DNA of 64,000 nucleotides from Camelimonas lactis (lineage in GTDB: Bacteria > Pseudomonadota > Alphaproteobacteria > Rhizobiales > Beijerinckiaceae): positions 26,413-90,412 of the forward strand of contig NZ_SLWL01000014.1 of NCBI RefSeq assembly GCF_004342915.1. Reading direction: 5' to 3'. Positions 27,269 to 35,789 of the stretch are shown here, piece by piece; position 1 is the stretch's first letter; each line of letters opens with the position of its first letter. Position numbers and translations under genes: made by a program. The notes beneath the pieces were generated by a model, which worked only from the letters and a program-made list of their open reading frames with translations, made no database searches and was not told the DNA's origin.

Positions 27269-27787
27269 ATGTCCCTGTCATTCTCTCCGCGCCCAGCGCC
27301 GCGCATCGCCGCCGCCATCGCCATTGTCCTGTCCGCGCTGTCCGCCGGCCCGGCGCTGGCCGCTGGCCCCGCCCAGGCGCCAGCCGCCGCCCTGGTCACG
27401 CCGTCCGACGCCACGCCGCTGAAAATCGTCACGGCCGTCACCACCCATGCCTTCCAGGTTGAGGTGCGCGATACGCCGAAAGGCCGGGAGGTCGGATTGA
27501 TGCATCGCCGCAGCATGCCGGAGGATCACGGCATGCTGTTCGATTTTGAGGAGGAGGCGCCCGTCGCCATGTGGATGAAAAACACCCTGATCCCCTTGGA
27601 CATGGTGTTCATCCGCGCTGACGGAACCATCGCCCGGGTGGCGCGCCAGACCGAGCCCATGTCCACCCGCATTATCGCCTCCGGCGAACCGGTGCGCTAC
27701 GTGCTGGAGCTGAATGGCGGCGTTACCGACAAACTGGGAATTCAGCCGGGCGACCGGGTGAAGCATCCGTCGATAGCCGGCAAATAA
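27269..27787 (+). CDS. DUF192 family exported protein
   Basis: This 172-residue protein starts with a signal peptide (basic start, hydrophobic AAAIAIVLSALSAGPALA, cleavage near residue 31). A DUF192 domain follows (about 60-165) with VEVRDTPKGREVGLMHRRSM and MWMKNTLIPLDMVFI, the family hallmark segments. The biochemical role of DUF192 is not established. ATG 27269 is chosen because it gives a clean signal peptide. It is convergent with aat, with stops 65 bases apart, and no strong terminator is visible between them. Confidence 0.88.
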   Translation: MSLSFSPRPAPRIAAAIAIVLSALSAGPALAAGPAQAPAAALVTPSDATPLKIVTAVTTHAFQVEVRDTPKGREVGLMHRRSMPEDHGMLFDFEEEAPVAMWMKNTLIPLDMVFIRADGTIARVARQTEPMSTRIIASGEPVRYVLELNGGVTDKLGIQPGDRVKHPSIAGK

Positions 27788-27851
27788 TTACCTTCCCCAA
27801 GGACGTTTGACCCCAGGAACGCCTGGCGGCGCGGACGCGCCGAAGGGCTTC

Positions 27852-28541
27852 TCAGCCGCCCGCGGAATGATTGCGGCGGTGGCTGCGGATAATCTCCACC
27901 ACCTCGCGACCGCTTGTCCGGACCGGCAGCGCCCGCCAGTCGCCCCGCACCGGCAGCGCCTCGCGCAGACGGCGGCGATATTCGGCGCGCGGGATTTCAA
28001 TCGCGCCCAGGCTGGCCAGATGGCCGGTGATGAACTGGGTGTCGAGCAGGGTGAAGCCGCCGGCGATCAGCCGCGCCCACAGATGCGCCAGCGCCACCTT
28101 GGAGGCGTCGGTCACGGTGTGGAACATGCTTTCGCCAAAGAAGGCGCCGCCGATGCGCACGCCATACAGGCCGCCCACCATCACGCCGTCGCGCCAGCAC
28201 TCCACGGTATGGCAGGCGCCCATGGCGAACAGCTCGCCATACAGGCGGCGGATTTCACCATTGATCCAGGTGGCGTCGCGGTCAGGCCGGGACGCGGCGC
28301 AATTGTCGATGACGCCGGAGAAATCGCTGTCGACGCGCACCTCGAAAGGGTCGGCGGCGATGGTGCGGGCGAGGCGGCGCGGCAATTGCAGGGCGTCGAG
28401 CGGGAAAATCCCGCGTTCGTCGGGTTCGACCCAATAGATGTCGGCGGCGTCCGCGCCGTCCGACATGGGAAAAATGCCGGCCGCATAGGCGGCCAGCAAC
28501 AGGTCAGGGGTCAGGACAGAGGCGACCGTTTCCCCGCTCAT
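27852..28541 (-). CDS. aat: Leucyl/phenylalanyl-tRNA--protein transferase
   Basis: This 229-residue enzyme adds Leu or Phe from aminoacyl-tRNA to proteins with N-terminal Arg or Lys, marking them for ClpS/ClpAP degradation (N-degron pathway). Conserved parts are LLLAAYAAGIFPMSDG, YWVEPDERGIFPLDAL, CAASRPDRDATWINGEI and FFGESMFH. It follows accC after six bases, so it is probably the last gene of an aroQ-accB-accC-aat transcript, a common Hyphomicrobiales order. Confidence 0.95.
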   Translation of the reverse strand: MSGETVASVLTPDLLLAAYAAGIFPMSDGADAADIYWVEPDERGIFPLDALQLPRRLARTIAADPFEVRVDSDFSGVIDNCAASRPDRDATWINGEIRRLYGELFAMGACHTVECWRDGVMVGGLYGVRIGGAFFGESMFHTVTDASKVALAHLWARLIAGGFTLLDTQFITGHLASLGAIEIPRAEYRRRLREALPVRGDWRALPVRTSGREVVEIIRSHRRNHSAGG

Positions 28542-28547
28542 GGCCGG

Positions 28548-29909
28548 TCAGAACTGCGCGTCGTCCATGCCGCCGTCGAGGAGGAAATGCTCCAGCCAGT
28601 GGATGTCATAGGCGCCGGCCTGGATGTCGTGGTTGCGCACCAGGGTGCGGAACAGCGGCAGGGTGGTGTCGACGCCGCCGACCACGATTTCGTCGAGGGC
28701 GCGACGCAGGCGCATCAGGCATTCATCGCGGGTGCGGCCGTGAACAATCAGCTTGCCGAGCAGCGAATCGTAGTTCGGCGGAATGCGGTAGCCCTGGTAG
28801 ATGGCGGAATCCACGCGCACGCCGAGGCCGCCCGGCGGATGATAGTACGAAATCACCCCCGGCGAGGGGCGGAACGTCACCGGATGCTCGGCGTTGATGC
28901 GGCATTCGATGGCGTGACCGCGCAGGCGCACGTCGGACTGGCTGAACGACAGCTCCTCGCCAGCGGCGACGCGGATCTGCTCGTTCACCAGGTCGATGCC
29001 GGTGATCATCTCCGTCACCGGATGCTCCACCTGGATGCGGGTGTTCATCTCGATGAAATAGAACTCGCCGTTCTCCCAGAGGAACTCTACGGTGCCGGCG
29101 CCGAGATACTTCAGCTCCGCCATGGCGTTGGCGACGATGGAGCCGATCTTCTCGCGATCGGCCTGGCCGAGGGCCGGCGAGGGGCCTTCCTCCCACACCT
29201 TCTGGTGCCGGCGTTGCAGCGAGCAATCGCGTTCGCCAAGGTGCACGGCCTTGCCGCGCCCGTCGCCCATCACCTGCACCTCGATGTGGCGCGGCTTCTC
29301 CAGATATTTTTCCAGATAGACGGCGTCATCGCCAAAGGCGGCCTTGGCTTCCTGGCGGGCCACGGCAAGCGCGTCGGCCAGATCCTCACGCGTCCGCGCC
29401 ACCTTCATGCCGCGGCCGCCGCCGCCTGAAGCCGCCTTGACCAGCACCGGATAGCCGATTTCGTCGCCAACCCGCAGCGCTTCGGCCTCGTCGGTAATGC
29501 CGCCTTCCGAGCCGGGCACGCACGGGATGCCGAGACGCCGCGCGGTGCGCTTGGCCTCGATCTTGTCGCCCATGATGCGGATGTGCTCGGCCTTGGGACC
29601 GATGAACGCGATATTGTGGTCGGCCAGCACCTCGGCAAAGCCGGCGTTTTCCGACAGGAAGCCGTAGCCTGGATGCACGGCGTCGGCGCCGGTGATCTCG
29701 CAGGCGGCGACCAGGGCGGGAATATTCAGGTAGCTGTCGCGCGCGGCTGGCGGACCAATGCAGACGCTTTCATCGGCGAGGCGCACATGCATGGCGTCGG
29801 CGTCCGCCGTCGAATGCACGGCGACGGTCGCGATGCCAAGCTCCTTGGCGGCGCGGAGAATACGAAGAGCGATCTCACCACGGTTGGCGATCAGGATTTT
29901 CTCGAACAT
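28548..29909 (-). CDS. accC: Acetyl-CoA carboxylase, biotin carboxylase subunit
   Basis: This 453-residue ATP-grasp enzyme carboxylates the biotin carried by AccB, the first half-reaction of fatty acid synthesis. It shows the N-terminal ILIANRGEIALRILRAAKELG, the glycine-rich ATP loop KAASGGGGRGMKVA, and catalytic segments NTRIQVEHPVTEMITG and IECRINAE. The length is typical. It lies 100 bases downstream of accB and six before aat, all on the minus strand. Confidence 0.97.
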   Translation of the reverse strand: MFEKILIANRGEIALRILRAAKELGIATVAVHSTADADAMHVRLADESVCIGPPAARDSYLNIPALVAACEITGADAVHPGYGFLSENAGFAEVLADHNIAFIGPKAEHIRIMGDKIEAKRTARRLGIPCVPGSEGGITDEAEALRVGDEIGYPVLVKAASGGGGRGMKVARTREDLADALAVARQEAKAAFGDDAVYLEKYLEKPRHIEVQVMGDGRGKAVHLGERDCSLQRRHQKVWEEGPSPALGQADREKIGSIVANAMAELKYLGAGTVEFLWENGEFYFIEMNTRIQVEHPVTEMITGIDLVNEQIRVAAGEELSFSQSDVRLRGHAIECRINAEHPVTFRPSPGVISYYHPPGGLGVRVDSAIYQGYRIPPNYDSLLGKLIVHGRTRDECLMRLRRALDEIVVGGVDTTLPLFRTLVRNHDIQAGAYDIHWLEHFLLDGGMDDAQF

Positions 29910-30009
29910 GGCTCTCCAATCGGCGCTGGAGCGGAATAACCTGGGGACAGCGGCGGAACCGGGCAGCCGCTGTCCGGGATGAAGCGTCCGGAACGTCGCG
30001 GAGCGCCCG

Positions 30010-30501
30010 TTACTCGATGATCAGCAGCGGCTCGCCATATTCCACCGGCTGGCCATCGTCGAACATGATGGCGGTGACCGTGCCGGCGCGGGGTGCGACG
30101 ATGTCGTTGAAGGTCTTCATCGCCTCGACCAGCAGCAGCTTGTCGCCAGCGCTGACCTTCGAGCCCACCTCGACGAACGGCTTCGCTTCCGGGGAGGGGC
30201 GGCGGTAGGCGGTGCCAACCATCGGCGACGTCACCGCGCCCGGATGATCGCCGCGCGGCGCGGCCGGGGCCGGGGCGGCGGCAGGGGCGGCCGCGGGCGC
30301 GGCGGCTGCCGGCGCCGGAACCGGAACCGTGGCCTGCACATAGGTGGGGGCGGGCGCGGCCGGCGGCGCCTGACGGGCGACGCGGATGCGCAGATCGTCC
30401 TTCTCCACCTCGATCTCCGTCAGGGTGCTATCGGAGACCAGACGGGCGAGTTCGCGAACGAGTTCGATGTCGGCTGCGGTTGCGTGGGGTTTCTCGCTCA
30501 T
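30010..30501 (-). CDS. accB: Acetyl-CoA carboxylase, biotin carboxyl carrier protein
   Basis: This 163-residue carrier has an N-terminal helical part (about 8-45), an Ala/Pro-rich linker (about 46-82) and the C-terminal biotinyl domain. Biotin is attached at K129 in EAMKTFNDI. It shuttles carboxybiotin between AccC and the carboxyltransferase. Its start overlaps the aroQ stop (ATGA, 30501-30498), indicating translational coupling in the aroQ-accB-accC-aat operon. Confidence 0.97.
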   Translation of the reverse strand: MSEKPHATAADIELVRELARLVSDSTLTEIEVEKDDLRIRVARQAPPAAPAPTYVQATVPVPAPAAAAPAAAPAAAPAPAAPRGDHPGAVTSPMVGTAYRRPSPEAKPFVEVGSKVSAGDKLLLVEAMKTFNDIVAPRAGTVTAIMFDDGQPVEYGEPLLIIE

Positions 30502-30965
30502 GAGGATGTCTGGGCTCCTGATCCGGTGCGTGACCTGACAAGCGGCGCGAGCGCTTCGAGGGCCAGTTCGTAGCCAAGCGGGCCAAGACCGCAGATCACC
30601 CCAACGGCGACCGGCGAGACATGGGAACTGTGCCTGAACGGCTCACGCGCATGAATATTGGAAAGGTGAACCTCGACGACCAGGGCGCCAACGCCGGCGA
30701 TGGCGTCGCGCAGGGCGATCGAGGTGTGGGTGTAGGCGCCCGGGTTGATGATCACCCCGGCGCCGGCGAGGCCCGCCGCCTGCACGGCGTCCACCAGCGC
30801 GCCTTCATGGTTGCTCTGCATGAAGGTCACGCTGACGCCAAGCGCCTTCGCCCGTTTGGCGATGCGCGCCTCGAGATCGGCGAGGGAGGCGTGACCGTAG
30901 GTTTCCGGCTCACGGCGCCCCAGCAGATTAAGGTTCGGCCCGTTGATGACGTGGATAGCGACCAT
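30498..30965 (-). CDS. aroQ: Type II 3-dehydroquinate dehydratase
   Basis: This 155-residue flavodoxin-like enzyme converts 3-dehydroquinate to 3-dehydroshikimate in the shikimate pathway. The start [23 protein letters not shown] carries the catalytic Tyr and Arg loop. [15 protein letters not shown] and [18 protein letters not shown] are the other active-site segments, with the catalytic His in YTH. ATG 30965 is chosen over longer frames because the family starts here. It is first in the operon with accB, accC and aat. Confidence 0.96.
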   Translation of the reverse strand: MVAIHVINGPNLNLLGRREPETYGHASLADLEARIAKRAKALGVSVTFMQSNHEGALVDAVQAAGLAGAGVIINPGAYTHTSIALRDAIAGVGALVVEVHLSNIHAREPFRHSSHVSPVAVGVICGLGPLGYELALEALAPLVRSRTGSGAQTSS

Positions 30966-31554
30966 GCTGTTGCGCCTGGGGCATCGCCCCATGGAGTGAC
31001 CGCCACCCCACGGGAACATAATGCGTCACACAATATCTGGGGCGAGCCCGGCCTTGTCCGGCCAAAATTCGCCCCACGCTTGCTGAAGCGTGACCCGCCC
31101 ACGAAGGACGCGCCGCATTCCAGTGATCTTTACAGGCAAGGCCTTCCGCGATGGCCAGGCATCCGCCAGAAACCGCCTGATGAATCACGACGTATTACCG
31201 TGCGTGGAAGGCGTCGCCAAGCCTTCCAGGGAAGCCTGCCGGAAAGCCTTCTGCAAAAACCCTCTTCAACGGCCAGCCTGCGCCCCCGCAGGCCTTCCGC
31301 CACCCGGCCGCTCGCCCGCAGCCGGTCCACCCGATCACGTCTGCGGCCGCGTCAGTTGCATGCGGTGTGCAACAGATGCCGGATTCAGGGCGAAGATAAG
31401 GCGCGGCCCCGCATATGGTGAACGGCGCCCTTGCGACCGCGACGCCGCGGCGGCGGGGAACCACCCGCATGGCATGGCCCGCCGCACGTGCGATGACGGG
31501 CGGCTGTCGCCAGCCGCCCGCCCGTAAATCATGCCCCGGGACAGCCGCCCGGCC
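30966..31554. other. Intergenic region upstream of aroQ
   Basis: No gene is supported in these 589 bases. They should contain the promoter of the aroQ operon near 30970-31100 and the 3' end of the DsbA-type gene, where a strong hairpin lies (31498-31519). Confidence 0.55.
31498..31519 (-). terminator. Terminator-like hairpin after the DsbA-type gene
   Basis: GGGCGGCTG (31498-31506) and CAGCCGCCC (31511-31519) form a perfect 9-base stem with a TCGC loop, 36 bases downstream of the gene's stop. A T-tract is missing, so efficiency is uncertain. Confidence 0.45.
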
Positions 31555-32373
31555 TCAGCCGCAACTGGCCTTGCCGCACTGGCGCACGGATTTGATGGCC
31601 TCGGCCATGGCGTCATGGCCGACGGCGCCCGGAATGATGGTGTCGCCGATGATGAACGAGGGGGTGCCGGTGAGGCCCAGCTTGTCGCCCAGCTCGCGGC
31701 TTTCCTTGAGGGCCTCGACGACGGCCGGGGAATCGGCGTCCTTCGCGAGGCGCTTCATGTCGAGCCCCATCTCGCGGGCGACGGCCTCGGCCTGCTCCTT
31801 GCCGACGCGGCCCTTCACCGCCATCAACCGCCGGTGGTAGTCGAAAGCGCGTTCACCGGTGAGCTGCTGCTTGGCCGCCAGGGCAATCCGCGACGCCTCC
31901 AGCGATTCCTGCCCCAGCACCGGGAAGTCGCGCATCACCACCCGCAGTTTGGCGTCATCCTTCAGCAGGCGCGACATGTCGCTGACCGCGCGTTTGCAGA
32001 AGCCGCAGTTGTAGTCAAAAAATTCGACCAGCGTGACATCGCCATCCGGGTTGCCGACGACCACGGCGCTCTTGCTCTTGAGCAAGGTTTCCTTTTCCGT
32101 CGCGAGCGCCTGCTGCTGCCTGGTCTCCTGGGCCGTCTGCTGGCGCTTCTCCAGTTCGGCCATGGCCTCCTGCAGCACCTCCGGGTGCGCCACGATGTAA
32201 CCGTGGACGATCGACTCGATGGCCTTTTTCTGCTCGGGCGTGAAGTCCTGGGCCCGCGCCGCCGGGGCCGCCGCGCTCACGGCGACCATAACGGCCGCGC
32301 CAGCGAGCGCGAAACGGCGCCAGCTGGAAACTCCACGAGCGGCAGACCGGTGAATTCCTGAAAAAGCGATCAT
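31555..32373 (-). CDS. DsbA/ScsC-type periplasmic thiol-disulfide protein
   Basis: This 272-residue exported protein has a signal peptide (hydrophobic core about 21-40, cleavage near ARA-QD) and a helical N-terminal oligomerisation-like segment (about 45-95). The thioredoxin-fold DsbA domain has active site C123-G-F-C126 (YNCGFCKRAV) and the cis-proline loop GTPSFIIG. Two extra cysteines sit at the C-terminus (RQCGKASCG). It likely forms or isomerises disulfides in the periplasm; the N-terminal helix resembles trimeric ScsC-type proteins. It is transcribed alone, divergent from the aminotransferase gene. Confidence 0.92.
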   Translation of the reverse strand: MIAFSGIHRSAARGVSSWRRFALAGAAVMVAVSAAAPAARAQDFTPEQKKAIESIVHGYIVAHPEVLQEAMAELEKRQQTAQETRQQQALATEKETLLKSKSAVVVGNPDGDVTLVEFFDYNCGFCKRAVSDMSRLLKDDAKLRVVMRDFPVLGQESLEASRIALAAKQQLTGERAFDYHRRLMAVKGRVGKEQAEAVAREMGLDMKRLAKDADSPAVVEALKESRELGDKLGLTGTPSFIIGDTIIPGAVGHDAMAEAIKSVRQCGKASCG

Positions 32374-32674
32374 CTTCGGTTCGATCCCTGCGCCGCGCGC
32401 GGCGTTAGTGGGTTTATGGCTTCGCCAGCACCCGAAAAAGCAGCGGCCGGCGCGTAACGCCTGGACGGCCGCCCATCATGGCGACGGAATCTATCACAGC
32501 TTGCGTTCTGGCGCATGTTCCCACCTGGCGGCGGCTTACTGCGCCCGGACTTCCTGGCGTTCCCGCAACTGGCGTTCCCACATCGTGGCGCTCTGGCGTT
32601 GAGAGTACTATAGACGCCGCATCCGGTCCGGCGCATTCGTCATCGCCATCCGGTCCAGGAACAGGAGCCCAGCC

Positions 32675-33871
32675 GTGTCCGCCTTGCCTGTCGTTCCGCC
32701 GACCCCGGCGCCGTCCCGTCGCACTGCGCGAGTCGCGCCGTTTCTGGCCATGGATGTGTTGTCCGCCGCCAGGGCGAAAGCAAGGCAGGGCGCGGACATC
32801 ATGCATATGGAGATCGGCCAGCCCTCCGCGCCGACGCCACGCCGGCCGCTGGAAGCAGCCCGCGCCGCCATGGCCAGCGGCCAGATTGGCTATACCGAGG
32901 CGCTGGGCCTGCCGTCGCTGCGCGAGCGCATCGCCCGCAGCTACCAGGAGCTCTATGGCGTCAGCGTCGGGGCGGAGCGGGTGATCATCACCACCGGCTC
33001 CTCCGGCGGCTTCCTGCTGGCGTTTCTGGCCGCTTTTGAAACCGGCGCGCGCATTGCCTGCGCCTGTCCCGGCTATCCGGCCTACCGCAATATCTTCAAC
33101 GCCCTCGAAATGGAGACCGTCGATATTCCCGTGGGCGCGGAAGGCGGCTGGTCGATGACCGCGGCGGCCATCGCCGCCGAATCCCGGCTGCGCCCCCTCG
33201 ACGGCGTGCTGGCGATGAGCCCGTCGAACCCCACCGGCGTCATCGCCAGGCCCAATGAGCTGGCGGATATCGGCGCCCTGTGCCGGGAGCAGGGCCTGTG
33301 GCTGATTTCCGACGAAATCTACCACGGCCTGCACTATGGCGCCCCGGCCAGCACGGCGCTGGCGACCGCCCCGGACGCCATCGTCGTCAATTCCTTCTCC
33401 AAATATTATTGCATGACAGGCTGGCGCATCGGCTGGCTGGTCGTTCCCCCAGCGCTGGTGCGGCCCATCGAGCGGCTGGCGCAGAGCCTGTTCATCTCCA
33501 CGCCCTTCCTCAGCCAGGTCGCCGCCGAAGCGGCGTTCGACGCCGTGGACGAGCTGGAGGCGGTGCGCGCCGGCTATGCCCGTAACCGCGAAATCGTGCT
33601 CAACGCCCTTGCCGATCTGGGCCTGGACGCCGCGCCCGCCGACGGCGCCTTCTATGCCTATGTGGACGTGTCGCGGCACGCTGCGGATTCCATGGATTTC
33701 TGCCGGCGCTTCCTGGATGAGGCCGGCGTCGCCATTACGCCTGGCGCTGATTTCGACCCCCATCTTGGCGCGCGTTTTGCGCGCTTCTCCTTCGCCGGTT
33801 CGCAAGAGACATGCGTTGAGGGCATGGCCCGCCTGAAGACCTTTCTGCAAACCGCCTCGCTCCGGGCGTGA
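32675..33871 (+). CDS. Class I/II PLP-dependent aminotransferase
   Basis: This 398-residue fold-type I aminotransferase has the cofactor lysine in NSFSKYYCMTGWRIGWLV (SxSKxxxMxGxR) and the substrate/PLP segments MSPSNPTGV and ISDEIYHGL. The N-terminal VAPFLAMDVLSAARA and MHMEIGQPSAPTP are typical of the branch often annotated as alanine or aspartate aminotransferase. The amino-acid preference cannot be set from sequence. GTG 32675 is used, with AGGAG seven bases upstream (32663-32667). The MFS gene follows within 29-68 bases, depending on its start. Confidence 0.9.
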   Translation: MSALPVVPPTPAPSRRTARVAPFLAMDVLSAARAKARQGADIMHMEIGQPSAPTPRRPLEAARAAMASGQIGYTEALGLPSLRERIARSYQELYGVSVGAERVIITTGSSGGFLLAFLAAFETGARIACACPGYPAYRNIFNALEMETVDIPVGAEGGWSMTAAAIAAESRLRPLDGVLAMSPSNPTGVIARPNELADIGALCREQGLWLISDEIYHGLHYGAPASTALATAPDAIVVNSFSKYYCMTGWRIGWLVVPPALVRPIERLAQSLFISTPFLSQVAAEAAFDAVDELEAVRAGYARNREIVLNALADLGLDAAPADGAFYAYVDVSRHAADSMDFCRRFLDEAGVAITPGADFDPHLGARFARFSFAGSQETCVEGMARLKTFLQTASLRA

Positions 33872-33899
33872 AAACAGGCGAAGGACTGACTGTCACCAA

Positions 33900-35441
33900 A
33901 TGGGCGCCGCGCTGGCCGCGGCGCGACAGGCCAGTTCGATGTCACTATCTGCAAGCGCGTCCCTGGCGGACGCCCCCGGGGCGCCTGGGCGTCCGAACCT
34001 GAACCAGCGGGAGATCTACGCCATCCTTGGCGGCGTCATTCTCGCCATGTTTCTGGCGGCGCTCGACCAGACCATTGTCGCGACGGCGCTGGCGACCATC
34101 GGCCGCGACCTTGGCGACCCGGACCTGCTGCCCTGGGTGGTGTCGATCTATCTGCTCGCCGCCACCACGGTGACGCCGCTCTACGGCAAGGCCAGCGACA
34201 TCTGGGGCCGCCGGCCGTTGATGATGACGGCGATCGCCGTGTTCCTCGCCGGTTCCGTCGCCTGCGCCCTGGCGCCGGACATGATCTCGCTGATCGTCGC
34301 GCGCGGCGTCCAGGGGCTGGGCGGCGGCGGCCTGATCTCCCTGGCCCAGACCGTGCTCGCCGACGTGCTGACGCCGAAGGAGCGTTCGCGCTACCAGATT
34401 CACATCGCCAGCGTCTTCGCCACCTCCAGCCTGCTGGGGCCGGCGCTCGGCGGCTTCCTGTCCGGCCACCTGCACTGGTCGGCGATTTTCTGGATCAACC
34501 TGCCGCTCGGCGGCGTCGCCCTGTGGCTGTGCGCCAGGCTGCTGAAGCGGTTGCCCCGGCATGAGCGCCGTCACCGCCTCGACTTCGCCGGCGCGCTGCT
34601 GCTGATGGGCGCCACCATCAGCCTGTTGCTGGCCATGGGCTGGGGCGGCCACCGCTATCCCTGGTTCTCATGGCCCATTGCCGCCGCGGTCGGGCTTTCC
34701 CTGGCGCTGTGGGTCCTGTTCGCCCTTCACGTGCGCAGGGCGCGGGAACCGCTGATCCCCCTGGACATCCTGCGCAACCGGGTGGTGGTGCGCGCCTGCG
34801 TCGCCGCCTGCTTCGGCATGGGCGTGTTTGTCGGCCTCAGCATCTATGCGCCGCTCTATTTTGAGATTGTCCGGGGCTTCCGCACGGCCGACGCGGGCTT
34901 GGGCGTGACCCCGATGATGGTCGCCACCGTGTTCGGCGCCACCGCCTCCGGCCGCAGCATGGTGTACTTCAACCGTTACAAGGGCGTGGCGCTGACGGGC
35001 CTCGCCATTTCCTGCCTGTGCCTGGCGGCCCTGGCGGTGTTTCCCCTGGAAACCCGGCCGCCGTGGATCACCATCGCGCTGCTGGCGGCCACCAGCGCCG
35101 GCGTCGGCAGCCTGTTTCCGGTGTGCACCATCTCCATTCAAAACGCCGTGGCCCTGCACCAGCTCGGCACGGCCACCGCCGCCATGAACTTTTTCCGCCA
35201 GATGGGCGCGGCGCTGATTGTCGCCGCCTTCGGCGCCATCATGCTGAACGGCGCCGCTTTCGCTGGCCACGCCGCCGGCTTTTCCGGCGAGGGCGTCCGC
35301 ATTGCCGGCGCCCTGACGCCAGACGCGGCGCATGGGCTGGCCATGGTGTTCCGCTGGATTTTCGGCGCGGCTGCGCTCGGCGTCCTCATCGCCGCCGGCT
35401 TCCTCGCCAGCATGGAGGAGCGGCCGCTGCGCAGCGCCTGA
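33900..35441 (+). CDS. EmrB/QacA-type (DHA2) MFS drug transporter
   Basis: This protein of up to 513 residues has about fourteen hydrophobic segments. The DHA2 family marks are LDQTIVATALATIGRDLG in helix 1, the loop motif GKASDIWGRRPL, and ARGVQGLGGGGLISLAQTVL with the drug:proton antiport motif C region. It probably exports hydrophobic compounds using the proton gradient. The start is uncertain: ATG 33900 has AAGGA 14 bases upstream, whereas ATG 33939 has ACAGG at eight bases and loses only 13 residues. It is probably co-transcribed with the aminotransferase. A good terminator follows (35478-35510). Confidence 0.9.
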   Translation: MGAALAAARQASSMSLSASASLADAPGAPGRPNLNQREIYAILGGVILAMFLAALDQTIVATALATIGRDLGDPDLLPWVVSIYLLAATTVTPLYGKASDIWGRRPLMMTAIAVFLAGSVACALAPDMISLIVARGVQGLGGGGLISLAQTVLADVLTPKERSRYQIHIASVFATSSLLGPALGGFLSGHLHWSAIFWINLPLGGVALWLCARLLKRLPRHERRHRLDFAGALLLMGATISLLLAMGWGGHRYPWFSWPIAAAVGLSLALWVLFALHVRRAREPLIPLDILRNRVVVRACVAACFGMGVFVGLSIYAPLYFEIVRGFRTADAGLGVTPMMVATVFGATASGRSMVYFNRYKGVALTGLAISCLCLAALAVFPLETRPPWITIALLAATSAGVGSLFPVCTISIQNAVALHQLGTATAAMNFFRQMGAALIVAAFGAIMLNGAAFAGHAAGFSGEGVRIAGALTPDAAHGLAMVFRWIFGAAALGVLIAAGFLASMEERPLRSA

Positions 35442-35477
35442 GACACACCGCGCCACCATCCCACACCACCTCTCCGT

Positions 35478-35510
35478 CATGCCCGCGCCCGTCGCGGGCA
35501 TGCGCGTTTT
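35478..35510 (+). terminator. Intrinsic terminator after the MFS gene
   Basis: CATGCCCGCG (35478-35487) pairs perfectly with CGCGGGCATG (35493-35502) around a 5-base loop, and GCGCGTTTT follows. It lies 37 bases after the MFS stop. Confidence 0.65.
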
Positions 35511-35724
35511 CAGGCCAGGGGCAGGTGGAAAGCGCCCGACCAGAGTAGCTACGGGAAGCGCTTCGCTGACGGACCGGCGGCGTCAAACCATGCGCCCGGC
35601 GCAGCGTGGCTGCGGCAATGGCCAGAGCAGGGCTTCCGGTCCACGCAACCGGCCTGCCGCGCGCCGGGTCTGGGCGGCTGCCCGGCCGGCCCGGCGGAAA
35701 CCGCCCGTGGTCCGCGCCCGAAAC

Positions 35725-35756
35725 AAAACGCCCGCGACAACGTCGCGGGCGTTTTT
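35725..35756 (-). terminator. Strong bidirectional terminator after rne
   Basis: A perfect 14-base stem (35725-35738 with 35742-35755) has a 3-base loop, with A-runs on one side and T-runs on the other. On the minus strand it ends in TTTTGTTT, 34 bases downstream of the rne stop. It could also stop plus-strand read-through. Confidence 0.8.
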
Positions 35757-35789
35757 CATGACTTCGAATCCAGGGATTGAGGCGCAGCG

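Larger units (their letters stand above)
35442..35789. other. Intergenic region between two convergent genes
   Basis: These 348 bases hold two strong terminators, one for each flanking gene, and no supported gene. Confidence 0.7.
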